Assembly: GCA_963678675.1 (NCBI GenBank)
Contig: OY783192.1
Location: 38,905,250-38,969,249 of the forward strand
Source: Xiphydria camelus
Lineage: Eukaryota > Arthropoda > Insecta > Hymenoptera > Xiphydriidae
Direction of reading: 5' to 3'
Length of the DNA stretch: 64,000 bases
Both the position numbers and the translations under genes were made by a program. Each line of letters starts with the position of its first letter. The stretch's first letter is position 1. Shown here piece after piece: positions 1 to 12,101 of this stretch. A model generated the notes under the pieces. That model was not told where the DNA came from, did no database searches, and saw nothing but the letters and a program-made list of their open reading frames with translations.

Positions 1-284
1 TTCGCTCTCTCTCTCTCTCGGGGGTCGGTGTGCACACCGGGGTTCCGACCGTCCGCAGCAGTCGCGGGGAGGTACGACACGATCGCTCGCGTCCATCGTT
101 ATCGCCCGAGCATTCCTCGCTGCGGTCGGAGGAGGATCACCGATCAAGGTCGCTCGATCGGTCGCCCGACAGTGATATGAGAGCGCAGGAGCGTTCGTCG
201 GTGAGCAGAGGAGACGACGACGACGACGAAGAAGGCGGAGAGGAAGCGTAAAGCGAGAATTTGCCGCGGCGGCGAGCGGGGAAG
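1..284 (+). promoter_or_regulatory. 5' leader / proximal promoter region of the long isoform, with a uORF
   Basis: The stretch begins with a (CT)n microsatellite at about 5-19. It contains a small upstream frame starting ATG at 177 and ending TAA at 249-251 (24 residues, with an acidic D/E run), which finishes 33 bases before the main ATG at 285. If the transcription start lies upstream of 177, this uORF would sit in the 5' UTR and could dampen translation. I see no clear TATA box. The transcription start itself cannot be placed from the sequence. Confidence 0.4.
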
Positions 285-419
285 ATGTTTAATTTTATGA
301 AGAAAGTCGCGGAGAAGGATGACAAGGAGAAGAGGAAGCGCGAGAAGAAGGAGCGGAAGGACGTGAAAAAGCGCGATCGCGGAAGCATGTCCGCCGAGGA
401 GCTGCTGCGACTCGACGAG
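285..419 (+). CDS. Mhcl: Myosin-18 exon 1: KE-rich N-terminus
   Basis: The exon encodes 45 residues beginning MFNFMKK and followed by a dense Lys/Glu/Arg stretch, then [11 protein letters not shown]. This matches the KE motif that opens the PDZ-containing (alpha) form of myosin-18A, whose vertebrate start is also MFN-MKK. The ATG at 285 was chosen because it gives this conserved start. The donor GAG|GTACGT at 420 is near-consensus and in phase 0. In the family the KE motif contributes to ATP-independent actin or membrane association. Confidence 0.92.
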
Positions 420-3400
420 GTACGTCCCTGGGTTCATTTACCGCGGTGGTCGCGTGCACTCGCGCACCTCCGTACGCTTGGGCTTTTAGCGGGTGACGGG
501 GTGCTCGCGCGGAGGGCGAGATGGGCGAGATCCTCCCTCGGTCGCGTCTCATTTTTACGGTCACACCGCGACTCGGCGCTCCGAGAAGCGGCGGCACGAT
601 CGGCGTATCCGTGTACTTATCGATACGAGATACCGCCGCCGATGTTACTTATCCGTTACGTCATACCATTATTATATCGTCGGTTTTCTTTCGTTAACGC
701 CGAAGCGGTTGACCGTGGCAAGGCGTGACTCGGCGTGCGTACGCATACTCGCCGGGTAAGCGGCGTAACTTTGCGAGGGACGACGTCCTTGACTCGGTAT
801 ACCTTAAGTCGAACTTCGTTGCGGGTTTGGAATTTTCCTCTTATTTTAGCCATGTTGGGATGGCGTGTTTTATTTTTCCCCTTCTCCAATTCTCCTCGTT
901 TCTTTCTCTTTTATTATTTTCCTCCTTTTTTCTTAGTTGATCATTCGGCGCGCATTCCTTTAGACGGGGTATTTGGTCGCCGTGGTGCATTCGAGTGCGT
1001 TCAATTATCGTAGAGAGGGTTAATATTTATTCCTTAAACGGGGATGAGTAACGGGTATTTTGCTCGTTCGATAGATTTGATTCACGACTTCGAATAAAAT
1101 ATCGTCTGGCTGAAATCGCTGGGAAAGTGATTTCTAAGTTCACGCATAGTTCGTATACCACTCGAGAGATTGGCTTCAGGAATAAGTTTCTCCTTTATCG
1201 GGCTCGACAACTGGGATAACGTCGAAGGCAAATTGCGGTGAGAGAGAGAGAAAAGAGAGAGAGTCGATATTTTACGATAGATTTTATAGGTACGCGCGCG
1301 TACTCGCCTGCGAAATAACTCGACGAGGCGCGGGGCGTGGGCAGTTTTCGCGTTCTCACAGCAAAAGTATCGTTAAACTTCAGTGAAATGCCACGAAATA
1401 CAAAACTCGTTATCGAACTTAACAATTAACGCATAATTCATCTCGGAGTTAATTATCAACCGAAAACGCCGCGCGATTGAAAGCGAAATTTCGAAATCTC
1501 GTCATGGTCGGGTCGTATAGCAGCTCTCTCTCCCTCCCTTTCTCTCTCTCACTGTGGAATCCCTTTCCTTGACACGTTCCAGGTACGGCGCTCCCTGAAA
1601 ATTCGCGGACGTCGCAAGGAAAAGGAGAAGCTACCGAGCGGCATCACCGCCGACTACAGCGCCTCCTTCTTCGCCCAGCTGGACCGAGACCTCCTCGACA
1701 ACGCGCCCAATTCCGCCGGCACGAGCTGGACTCGCACGCCAGACGGGTTGACCCAGAGCGACTCCTCGGAGGCCTCTCTCACGAGCCTGACGAACGCGGG
1801 GCGCAAGCCCCTGCCGCCGTTGCCCCCGAAACCGCCGAAGCGCGGGATACTCAAGGGCCCGCGTCTCAGCGTCACCAGCATCGGCAGCAATATCGAGTCA
1901 ACCCTCGTAGTCGTGCAGAACGGCAACGAGCATCATCAGGATTCAAATTTGCTGGTGAGAAATACCCTCCAGAACGAGGTGATAGCCTATCAGAACGTGC
2001 CCCACCTGAGCGGTTTGGTGGCGAACAAAGAGGACGGTCCCGGCAGCGAAGAGGAGTCCTCCTCGTATCGCAGGAGCCCTCAGCACCATCATCATCACCA
2101 CCATCATCAGCAACAGCAGCAGCACCAGCACCAGCAGGACAATAAACTGCTCCAGGTGGTGACCAGCGCCAGTCCGTCCGCGGACTCGTTGACGGACACC
2201 ACGAACTCCAGCTTCGCCACGCCGCCCTTCAGCTTGTCACCCGTGGGCGAGTCCCAGGGCTTCTCCAGGTGGCGCTCGTCCGGCTCCTTCGAGGAGCAGG
2301 GCGTGGAGCTGTGCCTGCCGGAGATAGTGCCGCTGAAATTACCCGAACCCCGGGAATTGACCATCCAGAGGCAACCGCCTCCGCGCAACGATTTCGGTTT
2401 CTCGCTGAGGCGAGCCGTGATCGTGGAGCGCGGTACCAACGGGGTGACGCAAATGAGGCCGGTCATCTTCGCCGAGCCTGGCGCCATGGTGCAGAACAAC
2501 AACGACACAGGGCTGCTGCCGGGCGACAGACTCATCAAGGTTAACGGGATCAACGTCGACGACAAGTCTCGCGAGGAAATCATCGATTTGATAAAGAGCT
2601 CCGCCAGCAGCGTCACTATCAAGGTGAGTCGAAAGTCTCAACCGTTGCGGTTCTGTCTTGTTTTTTTGTGTGTGCGGGAGTCTTGGTTGGTCGGAGGTCT
2701 CGTGCCGCGATAGCGTCGAATTGATTTATCGGTAATGCACGAATCCGATTCCGGACGTCTTCGAGGGTATATCTCCACTGAAATTCCCCTCGGATTGCTC
2801 GTTTATTTCTCCCTTCGGCGGCCTGTCTCTCGCGAGGTGCAACCACCGGTGCCGACTCTAAGTGTTGACCGAATTCTTGGACGGTAGCCAGAAGAAACGA
2901 TTTGAAAAAGCACGTAATAGGTTCGTTGCACCTCGCGCGCTAACGACCTTGGCAACTAGGAGATCTCCCCCAATCGTCTCCGAGTACTTGGGATCGTCCC
3001 GGGGGGCGACGAATCACAGAAGAGGGCGTCTCTCCCCTTCGGGGTGAGATAATCTATATAACATTCCGTGAGTAAATTATAAGGAGGAATGGTCGCGACT
3101 GGAGGTGCCAGATGTGGCGGCGAGCGCGTGTCTCCGCCGACCGGAGCGTTCTCCCCCCTTTCCCCCCTCTTCTCTTCATTCCACTTTTCACGAACCGTTG
3201 TTCTTTCTCGACCGTTCTTCACTTGCAGGACGATAATAGACCAGGAAGGAGATATCGATAACCGCGAACCCCCTCTCTCGCACTGTGAATACGGCCGCGG
3301 GGAACAATGGGGTCTACGTAGCACTGTAGAAGTAGTAGGAAGTAAGTGGAGTATGCGGTACGAGGCGCATAGCGGTTCATCGTCGGTGGTTTGCCTTTCG

Positions 3401-6400
3401 AGCGTCGTGTGCGCGCCACGCGATTAATGCCCCGCTGACTACGGACGAGGGCTGCCACGTGATGATCGCGACGCGCTGTCTTCGCGAGTGCCATGATGCC
3501 TCAAGGGGATTTGGGGATGGATATCACCGGGGAAGCAATCGGACTTTTAACGCTCGTTCTTACGACTACTCGTGGATTGGACGCGTTTTACTCCCTCGTT
3601 GGAAGGTCTCTGGCCTTTCGCAGCTCCGTCATGGCGCATCTCCGATCCAAATGTCACGGGAACTCGCTTTCCGCGCGATGTGCCCCGATCAGAGTACATA
3701 CTCTTATACATTCGGTTCGGTTCTCGCGACGTTGTATGGAAGCCGAGGTCGCCGTTCGGATGCACGCGCTTCGTTTTTTTCTCTCCCTCACGGTCGATCA
3801 CCCTTTGCCGAAGTTCGGAGTCGGTGGCGCCAATTTTGTCTGTACAGTCAAAACGCGTATACAAACACGTCGCTTACACCCGGGAGCGTCGCGCGTACGG
3901 CGCAAAAACGCAATGCGAGCAAGGCATGCGCGAGAAATTAGGCTGACGCGATGACGCACGATCCTCGCTCTCGCGGGGGAGAAGATGATGCGTCTCGATA
4001 ACCCGTTCCTCTCCTCGTCGTTCTCTGACTCCGCGAAAGTGACGGTGCACGCACACGCGTCTTACGGATTGTCGTGGATCGCGCGGCGTGCGCGTCAGCG
4101 CGATCTTCTCTTCTTATTCGGCTTCTTCTGCTGTTCTCCGACAACTTGCTCGCGCGCTTCATTCGTTCCACATTTCCGCGGTATTTCGGCAAAAAGTAAA
4201 AGACGAGACGATCGACAGTTATAGTTCCACCTTCCGCTCGCCCTCTGCCCCCCTCGAGCGTTAATTTCTTTTTCTCTCCCACCCGCCCCGTCATTCCGCG
4301 CAACGACTTCCAAGAATATTTCTAAGAAACGGAGAAGAATATATCGCGCGCGGAGGAGAGCTTCCATCGCCGTTTTCTCTATCTCGCCTGACCTCTTTTG
4401 TTCCCACGCGAACGCCGGTGACCCGCCTCTCCGAAGGACAGACTCCGGCGGCGTTTTTAATCAAGACTTCCGAGCCACCCGTTGCAACGAACGGAGCGAA
4501 CACCGGTTTCCACCGAGGCTCGTGCAAGAATGCCGCGTTCACGCATCCTCCCACTTTCTCCCGGGGGATCGGAGGAGGATAACGAGAAGTGGGAGATGCC
4601 GGGAGGCGAGCAGGACAAGACGACGAGAGCGACGCATCGGGCTCCTCTTCGTTGCGGCATCCGGACTATTCGAGGAAACCCGTCGCTCTTCGCTCGCCGT
4701 TTCACGCGCGCACGAGATCGGTCGCACTCGAGTTGTCTCTGGAAGCCGTCGCGACGAAGCGAAGACCCGACCCCGATGAAACAATTCGCAAATAGGGGAA
4801 TCTAGACGGAGGTGGAATCGCGCCTGTGCGGATCTTCGTATATATTTCGGTTTCTTCGGAGAAAGAGCCTTTGGTTCATTGCCACGCGGACCAGTATAGC
4901 GCGGTTGACTCACTGCCTATATAAAACTATACTCGAAACTCTGACACGTATAAATAGTGGGGCGGTCCGACGAAGAACTACTTTTCGCTCGGATTAGACG
5001 CGCGACGATCGGGAAGGAGCGAGAAACGGCGGCTTCTCCAACGTTCCCGGAAAAATGACCCCCTTTTTTCGGCGCCGCGGGCAGAAGGGCGTCCATAAAG
5101 AGTCGAACGGATGAAGTGACCCGATAAGCTCCGTTGTCGTCTCCCTCTAAATTTAGACTTTTTCCGAGAGAACGCTCATCGAGAATTTTCGTCGGTTGAC
5201 CAAATTTGGGCGTCAAACGAGATGCTCCAGTTTGCGCAGGTGGCCGACAGTCTGCGGGGGGAGGGAGGGCAGCCGGTGTTAGGGCACGTAACCGCGAATA
5301 GATACCGCCAAGCGGCTGGGTGAGTCGCAGTCCAAGCGAGGAGAAAGAACCGCGGTACGTATGCGATAATACGTATTACGGCGCTGCGCGAGAGAGTATG
5401 GCAACAGTTGACGCGGGAGTCGTGGCTGAACTATTGCCTAAACAGTGTCGATGCGTTATGTAATTGTCTGCTTGTTTTTTTTCCCCCGCGCGAGTTATAG
5501 CCACGGCGGAGGGGCGAATCCGGGCGATATCGGTGCGAAGGTTCGCGCGCGTCGATGCGCGGAACGAGCGGCTGTGGCGTAAGGCCTCGAAATTTTTCAT
5601 CCTCACGTTGACGCGGACGAGGGTAGCCTTCACTCCTCGTTAGCAGTCGGAACGCCGAATAGAGCACGTGCCGAGCCGCGCGTTCGTTGCCTCCGTCGTC
5701 TCGTAGCGTGCATCCAGCACGGCACGTTGAAAGGGGTTGAAGCGACACGCCGTGTGTAGCCTTTTAAACGAGTCGCCGGATTCTCTCGCGCGTATACGTG
5801 TAGTATACGCGCGATACGCGCACGTATCGTACCGTATACCGATGTGCGCCACTTCCGATTCTTTTATCTCTCTGTCACGCTTTTTTCCCCAGGCTCGCAC
5901 CGTTACGCAAGTCCGACAAAGCGGGCCGCGTCGTGCTACTGTACTCGCGCGCTAATGTATGTAACGCGCGCTAATGTATGTAATGTGTGTGCTGTAATTA
6001 ACGCGCGAGCGACAGTGGCGACGGGGGGCGATAAAAGAGCTGCCGAGCTTCAACACAGAAGGCCACTTCTCGTTGCTTTGGATCGCTCCTGGGGTTGGGG
6101 AGGCTCGTTGCCTTTCGAAAAGTTCGCCATAGGATCTTATAGAGCGCATGCGCATCTCGGTACGTACTTGCGTACACGCGATCGGCTCGAAGTGTTGTGG
6201 TACATATGTATCGCTCGCACAATGCACAGGAAGCAGGATGCGAGTCGACCGGTCGCGTTAAATTGCGTCACGTGCCTCGACGTGACAAGTCGGGTGACGC
6301 AACGTAATGATCGGGCCGGGAGTACACGCGAGTGGAATCTCGCCGGGGCGATTCTACTATTTCTGAAGGTCTCGGACGCATCGACGCACAGTCGATGATC

Positions 6401-9400
6401 GCCGAAAGGGCGAGAGAGAGGTGGACGCGGACGGCGAAAGTGGACCCGAGACGCACTCATTTCTACGCCGTTGAACGCCCGGCTCCCGTTGGACGAGCGT
6501 TCGCGTACCAACGAAACGATCCAATCGACCGATGCGGGTGTCTCGTCGCTCTCAATTTCGATCGGCCCAATTATATCTACGCGCGGAACGCCCGCGAAAC
6601 ACGCACGCTACGTACATGCGAACCACTTTCCGCGACGGCTCTTCAGCGGCGCATCGTCGTGAGTCACGCGACACCCCGACGGGCGCGTCCACTAGCCGTT
6701 CTGCAAAGTACGCCTGACCCCGGACGCCTTTTTTTCGAGCATGGGTCACACCGATAGGTCGCCCCGCTTGTACAATCGGAGCGAGACGACGGGCGTGAAA
6801 CGCGCGCGCAAACGAATTCGCGTGTGCTCGACGCTCCTGGCGTACGGCGGCGGCGGATCGCTCGACCGCTCTTCGGCCGTCATAACCAACTCCCGGGCGG
6901 GGTGCGCTCCCTGGCACTTGGCACGCTCTTTGAGAGTCCGTGGCTATCAACTTCGTTGATGCGGGATAGGCGACGCGCGGTCCAAGTTCCGGCGTCACAT
7001 CGGTAAACACCTATGGAGATTTATCGATGACGCTATTCGTCGGCGATCGAGGCGAGGTATTTTCTGAATTATGACGAAATTGTTTTTCTCACAAATTCGA
7101 GGAGTTTGGTTCGAATTATTATATTATCGAGTCAACGTCGCACTCTTGAGGCGTTCTTCGCCGACAGGGGAGCCGTTAACCCGCTCTCGTGACGCGAGCG
7201 CAGGTCGCGGCTGGTAAATTAAAGCGTCGGCGGACTACTGGACACGCGAGGCTGCAAGTAAATCATTCGGCGGACGCGTTTATATCGGCTAATTTGTCGT
7301 GGTCGCGTTCGTCAACGTGGCATTTAGCGGTCGGTCCTTCGGGTGAAAGGGATCTTGCGGTTTCTGTATTTTAATTTGTGGGATGCAATGTTGCGCGGAG
7401 GTCTACGGTTCGTATATCTGCAGAAACTGGTCCGCTAGTTCGAGCCTCGCCCGCATCGCCACCCCCTACGAACAATGAGAGACTACCGGGGTAGTTTAAT
7501 TGTTCCTTCTTACGAAGCCCTACCCAGGAGACCCTCCCTGGTACTTTGCAATGGCGCGTCACTGCGCAACGCTCGGGCGAGTCGCCCCGTCTCGCGTCGT
7601 CTCTTCGTAGACGCAAAGTTCGCTCGACACTCGTTGCCAATGGGGTGTTCGAAAGTAATTCGAGATATCGCTCGTGACGTTTGCGCCGGAGCTCCTTCCT
7701 TTCTTGTCTTCCGACGTTAACCGAGGTTCTTTGAACGGCTGGTGGTTGCATCTAATCGAACTAAAACGGAGTGCGGTATATCGAAAGAAAGAATAGGGGT
7801 AGGAAATAAAATAGAGAACATAGGTTTTTTTAAGAGAGAGTGTAATTATCTATATCTCGGCGTTTCTGTGAGATTTCCTCGATAAATTCTCGATTTTCGA
7901 AATCAGCGCGAGAAAATATACAAGATAGGGTGGTCTCGGGAGCTCGATTCCAGTGGTCTGGATCTTTGCAAAAAATTGAGAAGATGCCGAGGTACGTTTC
8001 ATCAAAAATCCAAGTCTCTGGAATCGATCGCTCGACCACCCTATCTCGTGTATTTTTTCGCGTTGATTACGAAGAGCACGGCTATCATCAGGTGGATATC
8101 TCGAGGAAAACAAGATATCAGCGACTTCGCCTCCGCTTCCACTCCAATACAGATACGTTGAGTGGCGTTGTATTTAACGGATGCGAGGAAACAAGGCACC
8201 GCGCTTCGTATCCACCGTAAAACTCGCTGAAGTTGCTCTCCGTTTTCATTGGATAGGCTCGTCGAGGATAACCAGGCTCGTCAGCGCTTCGGGACACACG
8301 ATGCCGCGGTGTATATAACGCGATAATTATGTGCACGGTATAGTTAAAATTCTCTCACCCACTTGAACTTTCTCAGAAGTTACGGCGTTTTTTTTCCCCG
8401 CGAGATTAGAAAATAAATTATCACGATCGTCGATACGCGAGAGTGGGCGCGGTAATTATGTCGTAATAAAAATTGCCCCTTTGGTACACCCGTCTCATTC
8501 TCATTCCGTCGATTTTCACCGCGTCCTTCCGTTTCAGGTGCAGCCCGTGGCCGAATTGTCGGAATTATCGCGACGCGGCGGGTGCGACGGAAGGCACGTC
8601 GAGCTGGCGGCAGCGAACATCCGCGGCGGCACTCTCAGACGTTCGGGCAGTCTGCGCTTCCATCAAAACACGGTGAGTCAGCGATCTATATCGAACGATA
8701 AAAATCGACAAGCCCTCGACATGGGGAGAGAGAGAGAGAGAACCGCCGGAAGTTCGTGCTTTCTCTGGCCGCGCACGTGGCGATCGGCGTACACCACGTT
8801 TCAAAGCTCGGCTCGCAGGAGAAATGCGTTCAAACGATTCGCAATAGCGATTCGAGGGGGATCGCTATACCAGTCGTGACTGTATACACGTGAACGATTC
8901 TCGGAGCCGTAAAGATGCACCGCGCGATAGCTCGTTAGTCGGATCACTCGTCCGGCAGTTCCGAGTTCGAGTCTCGGACCAATTAGCGTTGTCTCTTCTC
9001 GCTCCGATCGTCACGCGTTTCGAGCGGGACCCGTCTCTCTCAGAGTATAGGTACGTCCAACGGAGAAGGACCTATTTTTTCCGTTTGTTTCCTCGTCATG
9101 GTAAGTCCAATTGCGGTAGGTCCCCCGTTTAAACGGTTAGATATAATCGGAACGCGAGCGTACCGAATACTCCGCGCGATTGCATACTCCTTAACGGTTT
9201 CGCTCAATTAGCTCTCGCCTTCTCGATCGAGCAATTTGCGTCGAGACCTCTTTCTCTCCTCGCGGGAACTTTGTTCTCTTCCTACGACCTACGCTGTACG
9301 CGTACATCTCCTTTGAATTTCGCGAACGCTTTTTTTTCCATCGCCTCCTCCAGTGGCGACTTAATTAATTCCACAGACCAGCGGACTTAATTGGTTTCAC

Positions 9401-12058
9401 CGTTCCCCGCGCTTATCGTCGGCTACCGCACGCCGTCACCGCAGCCGCCGCCGCCGCCGCTGCGAAAACGGAAGTCGAATTCACTGTTATATATCGTACA
9501 TACGTACAGCGGTAGTCGGACGAGTGCCACTCTCTTCCGGTTAATAGTATTATACATTCGTGTGTTTATATGCTTTGCGCCTTCCAAATACCGCCGCGGG
9601 TCTATTTTTTTAGAGGCACGCAACGCTTCCCGCTGCGTTAACTCTAGGCGCTTCCGCGTAGTAAACGAGCTTTGTTTACGATGAAAAAAAATTACGAGTA
9701 TATTCTCTCGGGATTTGTACGCTCCTATCCGGAGCGGACGGATCTCTGCGCAGCCCGTATACAGTTGTATATACATCCACCTCGTTTCTCCTTCTCGCGT
9801 TATCTGGCGGAAGCCAACTAGGTCGCGGTTGTTCGCGAGCACCGATTAACCGCTTCCCGGATAATCGCATTTGTCTCGTTCGTACGACGATCGTCGGTAA
9901 TCGTCGAATGATCAATCAACGGTGTTATCTTTACGAGGAACATTCCGCTCAGTTGTCGTTCCTAAGAGAATATTTGTATTTTGCTCGATTAAAAATGTGG
10001 TCGGTTCGTTCGTTCGATCGACGCTATCCGCCGCCGCTCTACGGCGTATCACACGTTGCTTGTTGTCCGGCGCTGACATTATCCGCCGGCCGCTGGACGC
10101 GCGGCCGGGTGCTAGCGGAGGATCAGCTGTACCGTGAGAGAGCGACTTTAGAGGAGAGCGCGGGGGAGGAGGAGAAGGTGGGGGTGTTCGAGGAGGTGGA
10201 AGAAGTGGTAGAAGCGGGACGAGTGGCGAGCGTAGTTTCTACGGGATCGAGCGGCGGGAAAAGGAGGGGCGCGCTCGCTTTCCACCCACATTCCCCGGAG
10301 CGGCGCGGCATAGTAATCGCGTAACGGTACCGCCTCCGTGTTGTAGAGCCTTATCTCCGTCCGCGGCGCGGCCGGAGCTCGTCCGTTGCGCGGAATCGCT
10401 TGGAAATATACCGAGGCGGAAATTGTCGAGTCGAGCCTGATCGATTGCGATTTCTGGTTAAATTGACGAATTGTCTTCCCCGTGCAACCGTCGATCGGCG
10501 GCAACGTGCACGCGCAATTTCCGTTCAATCGTCGCGTTTCTACCGTGTCAACACCTCCGTGAGCCGATGGCGTTGGAAGCGGAAAATACGCGGCATATCT
10601 TGAACGGCGTTATGTATATAAACGAGCGTGTATATTGCGTCAACAGTTTCCTGCTTAAAATACAGCCAATGAATGATTCAGAATGAAATAAATTTTGGTA
10701 TAGGTAAATTACAAACGCGAAGACGCAATTATTCCTCAGGGAATAATATCATCGTCGCGATAGTAACCACTATCGGCTACAGCGGTAGCTGTGACTAAAC
10801 AAATAAATCTAGAAGGGCGACGACTGAAATAAGCGACGGAGTGGTCCGTCGCCAGTCCTGTCGTACGATCGCGCCAGTACTCGACCGGTAGCACTTCCGA
10901 GTGCGATCGGAGTCGAGTTACTACGGTATGGGGTAGCAGGGTAGAGTGAGGTACCTATCTCGTTGGCCTCTGCCGTTCATTAGCACTTATGGTAATCGAG
11001 GGGCCAATTCGAGAGGAGCCCGTTTACCCTGCTCACTCTCATTTCCAGCAGTGGTTCGTTCGATCGGTACTCGACCGACGGCATTACCGGGTGCCGTCGG
11101 AGCCTCCGCGACGTGCTTCAGCCACGAGCGACAAAAAGTGCAGTGCCATGCGTCACCGAAGCCACTGCAACGGTACTTATCGCCTCGGCAGTGACTGTGC
11201 GATGATGATACTTCCGAGTTTCGTCGTAATCGCCGTGATGGTATTACGTATTGTACCTCAACGGTAGCTGCGCGATCGTACCGACAGAGAAAACCGGTTG
11301 GGGCGCTGGAAGTTGACTCCTCTTTGCCGTGGAAAGTAATGTGAACGGGGAACTCCGAACTCTTCGAGGTTTCTGACAGCACTTCCAAGTGTCGTTGGAG
11401 TCACTGCAACGGTATCACTCCTCTGGAAGTGGCTCTACGACGGGGTAGTTATCAGAGTGTTGTTGGAAATTGAGAATTGTGATATTCGTTTGAATTGAAG
11501 TGATAAACACGAATGTTCCGATGTAACCCAGAGAGATTGGGAGTGTTGTCGGAGTCACCGCGACGGTATCACCCCCTCGGCAGTGGCTGTACGACGGGGC
11601 AGTGATCGGAGCGTCGTTGGTAAACGAGGAAAATGATTTTCGTTCAAATTAAAGTGATCAACGAGTGTTCTGATATGACACGGACAGATTGGGAGTGTCA
11701 TCGGAACTACTGCAGCGACTGCATCACACATACCTGCAGTCTCGATTACTATTTCCAAGTATTCAACAAGTTCGTAATAAATAATGGACTTCCTTTCTCA
11801 GCTCCTCGTGTACTTCCTTACACCTTGATTGTTCCTAAAAATCGTACACGCTCCTTTCGCTTCTCAAGTATCGCTTGATCAGATTTTCTCGTCAGAACGT
11901 ACATTGCACAGATCACGTAAAGAGTGTATGTATGTAATTCGTAACAACTAAAAGACACTCGAAGGTACGTAACTAGGACGCTCGGACGTCACGGCGTAAT
12001 GTCACGAAACAGACGCTGATCGACTGCTGACATACTTTATAGCCGCTATCTGATAAGC

Positions 12059-12101
<43 letters not shown>

